Part shown: piece by piece, positions 24,985 through 33,800 of the stretch | Numbering within the stretch: position 1 is the first letter of the stretch | How the letters are laid out: each line of letters begins with the position of its first letter | Assembly: GCA_041166025.1 (NCBI GenBank) | Contig: JBEAMJ010000069.1 | Location: forward strand, 124,001 to 188,000 | Source of the DNA: UBA7672 sp041166025 | GTDB taxonomy: Bacteria > Pseudomonadota > Alphaproteobacteria > Caulobacterales > Hyphomonadaceae | Direction: 5' to 3' | Length of the DNA: 64,000 nucleotides | The notes under the pieces: generated by a model | What the model was told of the DNA's origin: nothing | The model's database searches: none | What the model saw: only the letters and a program-made list of their open reading frames with translations | Made by a program: the position numbers and the translations under genes

Positions 24985-25683
24985 CTAGGACTTGGCCACA
25001 TTTCGCCGCCGCCCTTTCCGGCTCTGCAGCCAGGTGCGCCACAGGACGATCGGCGCACCGGCGACACGCAGGACCGAGACGAAGATCAGCAGGCCGTAGA
25101 GTTTCAGCCCGGCGAGGATGGCGCCGGCCTCGAAGGATTTCGGCTGCAGTTCGGCGAGGTGGAGAGTCTGCTGCAGCGTCGTCTTCGCATCCTGGCTGAG
25201 GAAGAAGGCAAACACGTCGAGCCCGCCCAGAATGCTCTGCGAGAGGAAGTTCCAGAATACAAAGCCCTGGCCGGCGCTCGCGCCGAACAGCCTGTCCTCG
25301 ATGCGCGCCGGCAGCAGGGTATAGGCGTAGGCCATGGCGAGGATGATCGGTATGGCCGTGACGTGCGAGAGGAGACCGCGGATATCCTCGCTCAGCACCT
25401 TGCCCGCACTGAATTTCTGGCGCGGCGCCTGGGCCCCGCCGAGATCGTGCGGCTTCCAGATGCCGGCGATGTCGTCGATGGCGTGGGCGGCGGCGTCTGC
25501 GATGGCGATGCCAGCGAAGATGCAGAACAGCAGGTGTGACGGATTGGTTGGCAGGGTGGGCCGGATGATCGGCGAGACAATCGCGAGCCAGAAGATCGAG
25601 ACGATCGAGAGAAGTCCGACATAGATCCAGTAAAGACCGACCCTCCGGTTGCCAGGAGGCGGCGGAGCGATGACGCCTACCAC
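24985..25683 (-). CDS. Integral membrane protein, unknown
   Basis: A 232-residue protein with about five hydrophobic segments (near residues 18-42, 48-65, 108-127, 140-165, 190-212), separated by polar loops that include HAIDDIAGIWKPHD. I cannot match it to a family. The start is a GTG at 25683 with a weak RBS. It follows the 3-hydroxyacyl-CoA dehydrogenase gene by 54 bp on the same strand and could be cotranscribed. It converges with the frameshifted protease gene. Confidence 0.6.
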   Translation of the reverse strand: MVGVIAPPPPGNRRVGLYWIYVGLLSIVSIFWLAIVSPIIRPTLPTNPSHLLFCIFAGIAIADAAAHAIDDIAGIWKPHDLGGAQAPRQKFSAGKVLSEDIRGLLSHVTAIPIILAMAYAYTLLPARIEDRLFGASAGQGFVFWNFLSQSILGGLDVFAFFLSQDAKTTLQQTLHLAELQPKSFEAGAILAGLKLYGLLIFVSVLRVAGAPIVLWRTWLQSRKGRRRNVAKS

Positions 25684-25737
25684 GCGGGGGCTTTCGAAAG
25701 CGCGAGGCGGGCTGTCACGGGAGGCATGCCCATGCCC

Positions 25738-26616
25738 TCAGCGTGTCGGAACGGGCGCATCGCCGCGATAGTCGTAGAATCCGCGCCCGGCCTTTTTGCC
25801 GACCCAGCCGGCCTCGACATACTTCACCAGCAAGGGGCAGGGGCGGTACTTCGTGTCCGCCAGGCCATCGTGAAGCACCTGCATGATGGAGAGGCAGGTA
25901 TCGAGGCCGATGAAATCGGCCAGCTCCAGAGGGCCCATCGGATGGTTGGCGCCGAGCTTCATCGCAGTGTCGATTGATTCCACCGTGCCGACGCCTTCGT
26001 ACAGTGTATAGACCGCCTCGTTGATCATCGGCATCAGCACGCGGTTGACGATGAAGGCGGGGAAGTCCTCGGCGTTTGTCACATGCTTGCCGAGGCGCTC
26101 AACAATGTGGACGGCGGCATCGTAGGTGTGCTGGTCGGTGGCGAGGCCGCGGATCACCTCGACCAGCTTCATCAGCGGCACGGGGTTCATGAAGTGCAGA
26201 CCGATGAAGCGTTCGGGACGATCGGTCGCCGCGCCAAGGCGTGTGATGGAGATCGACGATGTGTTGGTCGCCAGCATCGCCGTCTTCGGCAGCTTCTGGC
26301 AAAGCGCATCGAAGATGGCGCGCTTGACCGCCTCCTTCTCCGTCGCCGCCTCGATCGCAAAGTCGACATGGGCAAAATCGTCGAGCGAGGACGTGGGTCG
26401 GATACGGCGAAGGCCGGCATCACGCGCTTCTGGCGTGATCATCTGGCGATGGACCTGGCGCTCCATGTTGCGCTGGATGGTTTTGAGCCCCGCCTCCAGC
26501 TTTTCGGCCGAGACATCGTTCAGCATCACGTCGAAGCCGGCCAGCGCGCAGACATGGGCGATGCCGTTGCCCATCTGGCCTGCGCCGACAACGCCTATGG
26601 TGCGAATTATGCTCAT
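25738..26616 (-). CDS. 3-hydroxybutyryl-CoA / 3-hydroxyacyl-CoA dehydrogenase
   Basis: A 292-residue cytosolic dehydrogenase that oxidises 3-hydroxyacyl-CoA with NAD(P). The Rossmann motif GVVGAGQMGNGIA opens the protein; the catalytic region NTSSISIT and FIGLHFMNPVPLMKLVEVI holds the His of the catalytic pair; the C-terminal domain contains DFPAFIVNRVLMPMINEA and MGPLELADFIGLD, as in PaaH/FadB2/Hbd. ATG at 26616 begins the conserved MSIIRTIGVVG; the frame is open upstream without homology. It may work with the enoyl-CoA hydratases in the window in short-chain acyl-CoA or aromatic degradation. Confidence 0.95.
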   Translation of the reverse strand: MSIIRTIGVVGAGQMGNGIAHVCALAGFDVMLNDVSAEKLEAGLKTIQRNMERQVHRQMITPEARDAGLRRIRPTSSLDDFAHVDFAIEAATEKEAVKRAIFDALCQKLPKTAMLATNTSSISITRLGAATDRPERFIGLHFMNPVPLMKLVEVIRGLATDQHTYDAAVHIVERLGKHVTNAEDFPAFIVNRVLMPMINEAVYTLYEGVGTVESIDTAMKLGANHPMGPLELADFIGLDTCLSIMQVLHDGLADTKYRPCPLLVKYVEAGWVGKKAGRGFYDYRGDAPVPTR

Positions 26617-26897
26617 TCCGATCGACGCCTGTCCGTTGAACCGGGCGCACGCTAGCATGCGTCCGCGCAAGGGCGAGCGGGCCTATTCGCACATGCACAA
26701 TGGCGAGGGAAGAACCGCCCGACTGTGTTCTTGGCGCAACCGGGAGGCTGCGTCTCACGGTCGCGTGAGCTGGAATCGCTGCGCAACCCCTGCAATCCGG
26801 CGCCTTTTTCCCTTCGACCATGCGGACGGCCGGGTATAATACGCCCCGGCATGGGCCGGCCCCGCCTGGAGGGAACGCCGCCCGATCGGAGGAAGAC

Positions 26898-27545
26898 ATG
26901 CTGAAATGGATGTGTGCGGTCGCAGCTTCGCTGACCCTGGCGGCGCCGGCTTTCGCCCAGAAGACGGACCTGCCGGACCGTCCCGCCAAGCAGACGGTCC
27001 AGTTCGATGTGACGGCCATCAAGGAAGGCAACGCAGTTCTCAAGCAGAATGGCACCTGCACCGCGCAGTACATCGTCGGCGCCAATGGCAAGGCAAAGGA
27101 CATCGCGGTCGACTGCACCCACCCTGATATGTCGGCCCACGTCGTGCGCACCATCGAGACAGGGGAATGGGACGCCGAGGTGCTGGAAGGTGATTTCATC
27201 GACTCCTTCCCGCTTCGTCAGATCTTCAATTACGGCACTGGCGCGGCCGGCCCCGACCCGCGCGGCGAGAAGTCCCCCATCATGACGGATGGCGTGCGCG
27301 AGCGCGACATCACCAACGCCATCGCCAAGGTGGACCAGGAAGGCTTCTGCGACGTGCGCTACACCGTGGGCGCCAACGGCAAGCCCAAGGACATCGTGCC
27401 CAACTGCACGCCGGCGGAGTACAATGACCTGATCGCGGCAGCTGTTGCGAAAATAGTCTTCTCACCCGGCCAGAAGGGCGGCGCCCCCACCGACTGGCCC
27501 GGCGTCAGCATGCCCGTGAAACTGACCAAGCCCAAAGGCTCGTAG
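26898..27545 (+). CDS. Secreted protein with two TonB-C-like repeats
   Basis: A 215-residue exported protein, signal peptide 1-20 (AFAQ cleavage). It consists of two related repeats: CTAQYIVGANGKAKDI (about residues 53-68) and CDVRYTVGANGKPKDI (about 155-170), each followed by a Cys seven or eight residues on and a helix, in a pattern like the TonB C-terminal domain (V-x-G-x-V-x-D...). Each repeat has a Cys pair that may form a disulfide. It is not a TonB: there is no membrane anchor or Pro-rich spacer. RBS GGAGGAAG stands 5 nt before the ATG. A strong hairpin terminates the transcript at 27668-27705. The role is unknown; a periplasmic binding function is possible. Confidence 0.75.
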   Translation: MLKWMCAVAASLTLAAPAFAQKTDLPDRPAKQTVQFDVTAIKEGNAVLKQNGTCTAQYIVGANGKAKDIAVDCTHPDMSAHVVRTIETGEWDAEVLEGDFIDSFPLRQIFNYGTGAAGPDPRGEKSPIMTDGVRERDITNAIAKVDQEGFCDVRYTVGANGKPKDIVPNCTPAEYNDLIAAAVAKIVFSPGQKGGAPTDWPGVSMPVKLTKPKGS

Positions 27546-27667
27546 GCTGCAGGCGCCAACGGAAATCGGAAAACCAGTCATGGGCCGCCTGCGCCAGACC
27601 TTTTGGCCAGCCTGACTGGTTCACTTTGCTCCGATGCTGAGCGCCGACGCTGGCGGCCCAAATAGAA

Positions 27668-27705
27668 AGAGCGGGAAGGCCCAGGCCTTCCCGCTCTCCT
27701 TTTTT
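27668..27705 (+). terminator. Strong terminator, probably bidirectional
   Basis: A 14-bp perfect stem (AGAGCGGGAAGGCC and its complement, 2 nt nominal loop), followed by TCCTTTTTT on the plus strand. It lies 122 bp after the plus-strand gene and only 17 bp after the stop of the convergent receptor gene, so it can serve both. Confidence 0.88.
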
Positions 27706-27721
27706 GAGATGCTTGGCGCGT

Positions 27722-30370
27722 CTAGTAGACGGCGCGGAGGCGAGTATACCAGAACCCGCCATTCATGCCGAAGGGCCCGCCCGAGCGCGGATAGACCTGA
27801 CCGTCGGCAAGGCTGTTGGTCAGCGCATAGACCGGGTTGGCCACGGAGGGGGCGATCCTGTCGGGATACTCGTCCGTCAGGTTGTTGACGCCAACCGTCA
27901 GCGTGTAGGTGTCTGAGAGGGTGTAGCTGACATCAAGGTCGAGAAGGACCTTCTCGCCGAATGTCTGACCCGGATACTCCAGCTCGTTTGCCCACTCGCT
28001 ATAGTAGTTGGCCCGGCCATTGACGGTGAAATCGCCCATCTGCCAACCGCCCGCCGCCACCAGACGGTGCTTGGGGGCGATGTTGGAGACGTTGAAGCGC
28101 TGGGCGGCGCTGATGACCAGCGGATTGAAGTCCTGCACTTCGCTCTTGTTGTAGTTGTAGGCGAGCGAAAGCGTGAGGTCTCCGCCCATCAGGTCCGTTC
28201 CGTATGTCGCGATGGCGTCGACGCCTTGCGTCGTCACGTCGAACCCGTTGGTGAAGTAGTTGACATCACCGCCGAGGCCCACGGCCGACAGAGAGGGAAG
28301 CGCAAGGAGGTCTGCCGCAGAGACCGTAAAGGTCTGCGACAGGCCGATCCGGTCCTTCACCTCGATGGAGTAGCCGTCCACCGTGACGGTCAGAGCGTCC
28401 GTCGGTTTCAGAACGAAACCGAGGCCATAGTTGACTGACTCTTCAGGATCCAGCGAGCCCTGCGCCCCATAGAACTGGGCGATGTCGCTCGACACCGGAT
28501 ATGTCCCCGTCTGAACCTGGTTCCCGGACCGGAAGTTCGTCGTGATGATCTGGGTATTGTTCTGACCGGGCGAGGGAGCATGGAAGCCCGTGCCCACAGT
28601 TCCGCGGATCGAGAAGGCGTCGTTAATTTCGTAGATGGCGTTCAGCTTGCCGACGAGGGCGGAGCCGAAGGAGGTGTAGTCTTCGTAGCGGACCGCTGCG
28701 CCGACGCTGAGCTGGCTCGTCAGGTCCGTTTCAGCGCCAACATAAACGCCGTAGTTCGACTGGCTGCTCTTGCCGGCGAATGTGGGGCTGGTGCCGCCAT
28801 AGCCGCTGGCGGCCGGCGGCTTGGTGGCGGTGATGCCGGCCGGGGCGTAAACGCCGGGCGAGACGAGGTTGTAGAGCGGCTGGACGGCGTAGGGACCAGC
28901 GCCATAGGACTGCGGATCTCCGGCGGTCTTTTCGTACTGCTCATTGCGGTATTCCGCACCCGCCGACAGCGTTACCGGGCTCGCAAAACCGAGGCTCACC
29001 GGATAGGTGAAATCGGCGTTTATCACCTGCTCGGTCTGGATGAGTTCGCCAAACTCGAAGCTGGTCTGGCTCTGCGGACCGAAGGACGGGCTCAGAGATT
29101 GATTCATCGACAGATCAAGCGAGTTCCGGGCGAAGGTGGCCGAGAAGTCGTAGGTCAGGCCGCTTGCGACCTCACCCCTGATGCCGCCGGTACCGTAGGC
29201 TTGATCGACCACGCCGATAAAGCGCGGGGTAAAGCCGCCTGGATAGAGCGAGGTAAAGTTGAACCTGTTGGTGTCGTTGACAAACCCGCCGGCCGGGCAG
29301 GTGGCGTTGCCGGTCGGGCACGGGGTCAGGAAGATGTCAGAGAACGCGGCGTTCCGGCCCGGCGAACGCGTCGACGGCGTGCCTGTTCCGACATCAACCA
29401 CCAGCGGCACAGGCGCGTTAATGGGCGCTCGGTAGTTGAAGCTCTGATCGGCTTCGCTGCCAGCGAGGTTGACGGTCAGGTAGAGTTCGCTTTCCTCACT
29501 CAGATCATAGCCAGCGTTGAGGAAGGCCTTCCAGCCATTCGAGGGCGAGGAGCCCCAGATCTGGGCCGGGCCATCCGGCGCGTTGGGAATGCGGTTGGCG
29601 ACGGCCGGGTTCGTCCGCGCCAGCTCCAGAGCGATCGGGCGCGTGGCGCCGCGGCTGGTGCCTTCATCATCAAACCATTCACCGGCCAGCGTGACAAAGC
29701 CGGCGCCGCCGAGGTCAAAGCCGGCCTTGGCTGCAAGCTGCGTGCGTGCGCCATCCCCCTCGAAGGTCTGGCCGTAAATGGCCTGGACTTCAAAGCCGTC
29801 GTCCTGACGGATCTGGTAGTTGATGACCCCGCCGATGGCGTCCGAGCCATATTGCGCAGTCGCGCCATCCCGCAGGATCTGCAGGTTGTCGATGGCGATC
29901 GCGGGGATGTTGCCGATGTCAGCGCCCTGTGCGCCGAATGACAGGGCGGTATCGGCCCCCGTGTAAACCTGAACAAGGGCGGCGCGGTTATAGCGCTTGC
30001 CATTGACCATGATCAGGACCTGGTCGGCCCCCAGGCCGCGCAGCGAGGGCGCACGCACGAAGGTGGAGGCGTCGGAAATGGAGTTCTGCGGGACATAGAA
30101 GGACGGGACGATGTTTCTGACGACGTCCAGGAGGTTGAAGGCGGGCTGGTCGGAGAGCTCCGAGCCGCCAATGACGTCGACCGGCGAGGGTGAGTCCGTC
30201 GCCGAGCGGTCCGTCCGCCGCGTGCCGGTCACCACGACCACGTCGTCACCATCCGACGCCGCGGGCTGAGCCCCCTGCTGGGCAAACGCTGCCGGTGCTC
30301 CTGCGACCAGGGCGGCGCCCAATAGGATTGTTCCCGCCAGAAGGCGGCGCTTAGTGCTGAGAATTCGCAT
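27722..30370 (-). CDS. TonB-dependent outer-membrane receptor
   Basis: An 882-residue receptor with signal peptide (about 1-30, AFAQ), a TonB-box-like VVVVTGTR near residue 47, a plug domain (about 60-180: RAPSLRGLGADQVLIMVNGKR, ILRDGATAQYGSDAIGGVINY) and a 22-strand-type barrel to the end. The last residue pattern (W-Y-T-R-L-R-A-V-Y) ends in an aromatic, as needed for barrel insertion. It is of the large Caulobacter/Sphingomonas iron-sugar-peptide receptor class; the ligand cannot be inferred. ATG at 30370. No regulator gene is next to it. Confidence 0.93.
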   Translation of the reverse strand: MRILSTKRRLLAGTILLGAALVAGAPAAFAQQGAQPAASDGDDVVVVTGTRRTDRSATDSPSPVDVIGGSELSDQPAFNLLDVVRNIVPSFYVPQNSISDASTFVRAPSLRGLGADQVLIMVNGKRYNRAALVQVYTGADTALSFGAQGADIGNIPAIAIDNLQILRDGATAQYGSDAIGGVINYQIRQDDGFEVQAIYGQTFEGDGARTQLAAKAGFDLGGAGFVTLAGEWFDDEGTSRGATRPIALELARTNPAVANRIPNAPDGPAQIWGSSPSNGWKAFLNAGYDLSEESELYLTVNLAGSEADQSFNYRAPINAPVPLVVDVGTGTPSTRSPGRNAAFSDIFLTPCPTGNATCPAGGFVNDTNRFNFTSLYPGGFTPRFIGVVDQAYGTGGIRGEVASGLTYDFSATFARNSLDLSMNQSLSPSFGPQSQTSFEFGELIQTEQVINADFTYPVSLGFASPVTLSAGAEYRNEQYEKTAGDPQSYGAGPYAVQPLYNLVSPGVYAPAGITATKPPAASGYGGTSPTFAGKSSQSNYGVYVGAETDLTSQLSVGAAVRYEDYTSFGSALVGKLNAIYEINDAFSIRGTVGTGFHAPSPGQNNTQIITTNFRSGNQVQTGTYPVSSDIAQFYGAQGSLDPEESVNYGLGFVLKPTDALTVTVDGYSIEVKDRIGLSQTFTVSAADLLALPSLSAVGLGGDVNYFTNGFDVTTQGVDAIATYGTDLMGGDLTLSLAYNYNKSEVQDFNPLVISAAQRFNVSNIAPKHRLVAAGGWQMGDFTVNGRANYYSEWANELEYPGQTFGEKVLLDLDVSYTLSDTYTLTVGVNNLTDEYPDRIAPSVANPVYALTNSLADGQVYPRSGGPFGMNGGFWYTRLRAVY

Positions 30371-30874
30371 ACAGGATCTCTGGCTCCCACCAATGTTTCA
30401 TCCCGCACCCCAAAGAGTGCGTGGAGGCACGATGCAAATCGTTGGCAAACGCTAGGCAGAGTGCGGGTTACTCACAAGGCGCGACCAGCCCGAGTCGGAT
30501 CCGAATCCAACGGCGGATGTAAAATTGTGACACTTCCTGCATGGCGCGTATGGTCTTCTACCCCAGCCGGGAGAGTGCGCGAGAGGCTTTTCGTTCCCCA
30601 GGCTTTGTTTCCCTCTGTGCATCAGAGTGTGGCCGGAGGCGCAGATCCGAGAGCCGCAGCATGCAACCGTTTCCCGAGCACGCCCGGCGATCCACCTCCG
30701 GCGCCTGTTCAAACGCCGTGCCCATGCAACGGAGGTCCATCAAGCGGGGCAACTTCAACCAGCGCCGCTTGCAGCATCCCAGAGGCGCTGCTCCACGACA
30801 ATCACGCAATGAGCGAAACCCACCCCTGGGTACTCGTCCTCGCTGTCTCAGGTTTTTCGACGACGAACACCTGA
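30371..30874. other. Intergenic stretch, no gene seen
   Basis: 504 bp between the receptor start and the clpB stop. Open frames exist on both strands (for example 30461-30874 plus) but they have skewed composition, no RBS and no recognisable domain. The receptor promoter should lie in the first 150 bp. No tRNA or repeat was seen. Confidence 0.5.
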
Positions 30875-33490
30875 CTAGTTGAGCCCAGCCTTCTTCATCT
30901 CGGCCGGCACGCCGTTGAGTGACAGGGCGGCGCCGTCGACCGTCACCTTCACCTCGTCGCCGTCCTTGATGCGACCCTCGAGGATGCGGCGGGCCAGCGG
31001 ATCCTGCAGCTCCTTCTGGATCACACGCTTCAGGGGCCGCGCGCCATAGACCGGATCGTAGCCGCGATCGGAGAGCCACTGCATCGCCTCCGGCGACAGG
31101 CTGATCGTGATGCGACGGTCGGCGAGAATCTTTTCCAGCCGCTTCAGCTGCACACCGACGATGCGATCGATCTCGCCGCGGCCCAGCCGCTTGAAGAATA
31201 CGATCTCGTCGATGCGGTTGAGGAATTCCGGGCGGAAGTGTCCCCGGATCGCCTCCATCACGGCGTCACGCGCCTGTCCGGAGATCTCGTCGCCCTTGTC
31301 CTCCGCGAGCGCGTGCGCACCAAGGTTGGACGTCATGATGATGACGGTGTTGTTGAAGTTGACCGTCCGGCCCTGGCCATCCGTCAGGCGGCCATCGTCC
31401 AGGACCTGCAGGAGCGTGTTGAACACGTCCGGGTGCGCTTTCTCGATCTCGTCGAACAGGATCACCTGGTAGGGCCTGCGACGCACCGCCTCGGTCAGCG
31501 CCCCGCCTTCCTCGTAGCCGACATAGCCCGGCGGCGCGCCGATCATCCGCGAGACAGCATGCTTCTCCATGTATTCCGACATGTCGAGGCGGAGCACGGC
31601 CGTTTCATCGTCAAACAGGAACTCCGCAAGCGCCTTGGTGAGCTCGGTCTTGCCGACGCCCGTGGGGCCGACAAAGATGAAACTGCCGATGGGCCGGTTG
31701 GGGTCCTGCAGGCCGGCGCGCGCGCGGCGCACCGCGTTGGCGACGATTTCCAGCGCCTCGTCCTGACCGACCACGCGCTTGCGCAGACCATCTTCCATGC
31801 CGAGCAGCTTCTCGCGCTCGCCTTCCATCATCTTGTCGACCGGAATGCCGGTCCAGCGCGAGACGACGGCCGCGATCGCCTCCGCATCGACTTCTTCCTT
31901 CACCAGCGGCGCCTTCGCTCCGGCCTCGGCGCCGGACTTGCCTTCCGCGTCCGCGATCAGCTTCTCGAGGGCGGGGATCTCGCCATACTGCAGTTCGCCT
32001 GCGCGCGCCCAGTCGGCGCGACGCTGCGCGTCCGCCAGTTCCGCGCGCGCGCGGTCGAGCTTCTCTTTTGCGCCCGTCGCACCCGCAAGACGGCCCTTCT
32101 CGGCTTTCCAGGCGGCTGAGATCTCATCCGACTTCGCCTGCAGCTCCTTGATCTCCGCCTCCCGCCGCTTCAGGCGCTCCTTCGAGGCGTCGTCCTTCTC
32201 CTTCTTCAGCGCTTCGGCTTCGATGCGGATCTGCATCAGGCGCCGGTCGATCTCGTCGAGCTCTTCCGGCTTCGACTCTACCGCCATGCGCAGACGCGCC
32301 GCCGCCTCGTCCATCAGGTCGATGGCCTTGTCGGGCAGGAAGCGGTCTGTGATGTAGCGGTTCGAGAGCGTCGCCGACGCCACGATGGCTGCATCAGAAA
32401 TGCGGATGCCGTGGTGAACCTCGTACTTCTCCTTGAGGCCGCGCAGGATGGAGATCGTGTCCTCCACGCTCGGTTCGCCGACGAAGACGGGCTGGAAGCG
32501 CCGCGCCAGCGCAGCGTCCTTCTCCACATGCTTGCGGTATTCATCGAGCGTCGTCGCCCCGACGCAATGCAGCTCGCCGCGCGCCAGCGCCGGCTTCAGA
32601 AGGTTTGACGCATCCATCGCGCCATCCGCCTTGCCGGCGCCGACAAGCGTGTGCATCTCGTCGATGAACAGGATGATCTGGCCTTCCGCCTGCTGGGTCT
32701 CCTGCAGTACGGATTTCAGCCGCTCCTCGAACTCGCCACGGAACTTCGCCCCGGCAATGAGTGCGCCCATGTCGAGCGCCATCAGGCTCTTCTCTTTAAG
32801 GCTATCCGGCACGTCGCCATTGACGATCCGCAGCGCGAGCCCTTCCGCAATCGCCGTCTTGCCAACGCCCGGCTCGCCGATCAGCACCGGATTGTTCTTC
32901 GTCCGGCGGCTCAGCACCTGGATGCACCGCCGAATTTCCTCGTCGCGCCCGATCACCGGATCAAGCTTGCCTTTGCGCGCCTCGGCCGTGAGATCGCGCG
33001 CATACTTCTTCAGCGCCTCATATTTCTCCTCCGATGTCGCCGTATCCGCCGTGCGCCCCTTGCGCAGCTCGGCTATGGCCTTAACCAGAGCGCTTGTTGT
33101 GGTGCCGGCCGCATTGAGCGCGTCGGCGGTCTTGTTCTTCTGTTTGGTGGCGGAGAGCAGCAGGCGCTCGACGGTGACATAGTCATCGCCCGCCGATGTG
33201 GCGTCTTCCTCGGCCAGCTGGAACAGCCTCGCGAGATCCTGGCTCAGCCCCGGCTGCGAGCCGCCCGTGCTTTTCGGGTGCGAGCCCAGCAGCTTGTCGA
33301 TGTTGGATTGCGCCAGCTCCGGATTGCCGCCGGCGGCGCGAATGAGATTGAGCGCCAGGCGGTCGCGATCTGCGAACATTGCCTTGATCAGGTGTTCAGG
33401 AAAGATCTGCGGATGGCCGCTGGCAAGCGCGCTCGTCTGGGCGCTCTGAACGGCGGCACGGGCGCGCTCGGTATAGCGTTCGAAGTCCAT
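30875..33490 (-). CDS. clpB: ATP-dependent chaperone ClpB (disaggregase)
   Basis: An 871-residue Hsp100 protein that works with DnaK to rescue aggregated proteins. In order: Clp N-domain (1-145), first AAA+ module with Walker A GEPGVGKTA and DEMHTLVGAG, a long coiled-coil M-domain (about 400-525, Lys/Glu/Arg/Ala rich) that distinguishes ClpB from ClpA, and a second AAA+ module with GPTGVGKTE and FDEIEKAHPDV. The ATG at 33490 gives the standard MDFERYTERA start. Heat-shock sigma control is expected for the family, but I could not place a convincing RpoH promoter. Monocistronic. Confidence 0.97.
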   Translation of the reverse strand: MDFERYTERARAAVQSAQTSALASGHPQIFPEHLIKAMFADRDRLALNLIRAAGGNPELAQSNIDKLLGSHPKSTGGSQPGLSQDLARLFQLAEEDATSAGDDYVTVERLLLSATKQKNKTADALNAAGTTTSALVKAIAELRKGRTADTATSEEKYEALKKYARDLTAEARKGKLDPVIGRDEEIRRCIQVLSRRTKNNPVLIGEPGVGKTAIAEGLALRIVNGDVPDSLKEKSLMALDMGALIAGAKFRGEFEERLKSVLQETQQAEGQIILFIDEMHTLVGAGKADGAMDASNLLKPALARGELHCVGATTLDEYRKHVEKDAALARRFQPVFVGEPSVEDTISILRGLKEKYEVHHGIRISDAAIVASATLSNRYITDRFLPDKAIDLMDEAAARLRMAVESKPEELDEIDRRLMQIRIEAEALKKEKDDASKERLKRREAEIKELQAKSDEISAAWKAEKGRLAGATGAKEKLDRARAELADAQRRADWARAGELQYGEIPALEKLIADAEGKSGAEAGAKAPLVKEEVDAEAIAAVVSRWTGIPVDKMMEGEREKLLGMEDGLRKRVVGQDEALEIVANAVRRARAGLQDPNRPIGSFIFVGPTGVGKTELTKALAEFLFDDETAVLRLDMSEYMEKHAVSRMIGAPPGYVGYEEGGALTEAVRRRPYQVILFDEIEKAHPDVFNTLLQVLDDGRLTDGQGRTVNFNNTVIIMTSNLGAHALAEDKGDEISGQARDAVMEAIRGHFRPEFLNRIDEIVFFKRLGRGEIDRIVGVQLKRLEKILADRRITISLSPEAMQWLSDRGYDPVYGARPLKRVIQKELQDPLARRILEGRIKDGDEVKVTVDGAALSLNGVPAEMKKAGLN

Positions 33491-33800
33491 TGATTGACCC
33501 TTGTGAAAAGCAGTCGGCAGGCACGTAACGGGACCCGAAACCGGCGTCCCGAGAGATAAAGCGCCCGCCAGAAGGCCGGGCCCTTGATCCTGCGCAAGAG
33601 GTAGGGTTGCTCGCGCACCGTGCAAGGGGATGACGATCCGGCGTTCGTCGCCAATCACCGCTGTTGCAGGCGAGCCGAAGGCCAGATTCCGAACCCACGG
33701 GCTGCAGGCTCAGTGTCCACGGCGCCTGGCGGGAGCTCTCCGCGGCTGCGCCGCTTTGGCTCGGGTCACAGTTGAAGAGATGCAGAGACGACAGCGATCC
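33491..33800. other. Intergenic stretch upstream of clpB
   Basis: 310 bp between the clpB start and the end of the EmrB-type gene. It should hold the clpB promoter, but no clear CTTG-type heat-shock -35 with a well-spaced -10 was found by eye. No ORF with support, no tRNA. Confidence 0.45.

Noticed and set aside
28580..29941. Plus-strand open frame of about 450 codons
   Set aside because: It is antisense to the TonB receptor gene and has no recognisable features.
30461..30874. Plus-strand frame of 137 codons upstream of the clpB stop
   Set aside because: Pro/Ser/Cys-skewed composition, no RBS, no similarity recognised.
33491..33660. Possible RpoH promoter before clpB
   Set aside because: CTTG and a TTATCT-like -10 can be found, but not at an accepted spacing.
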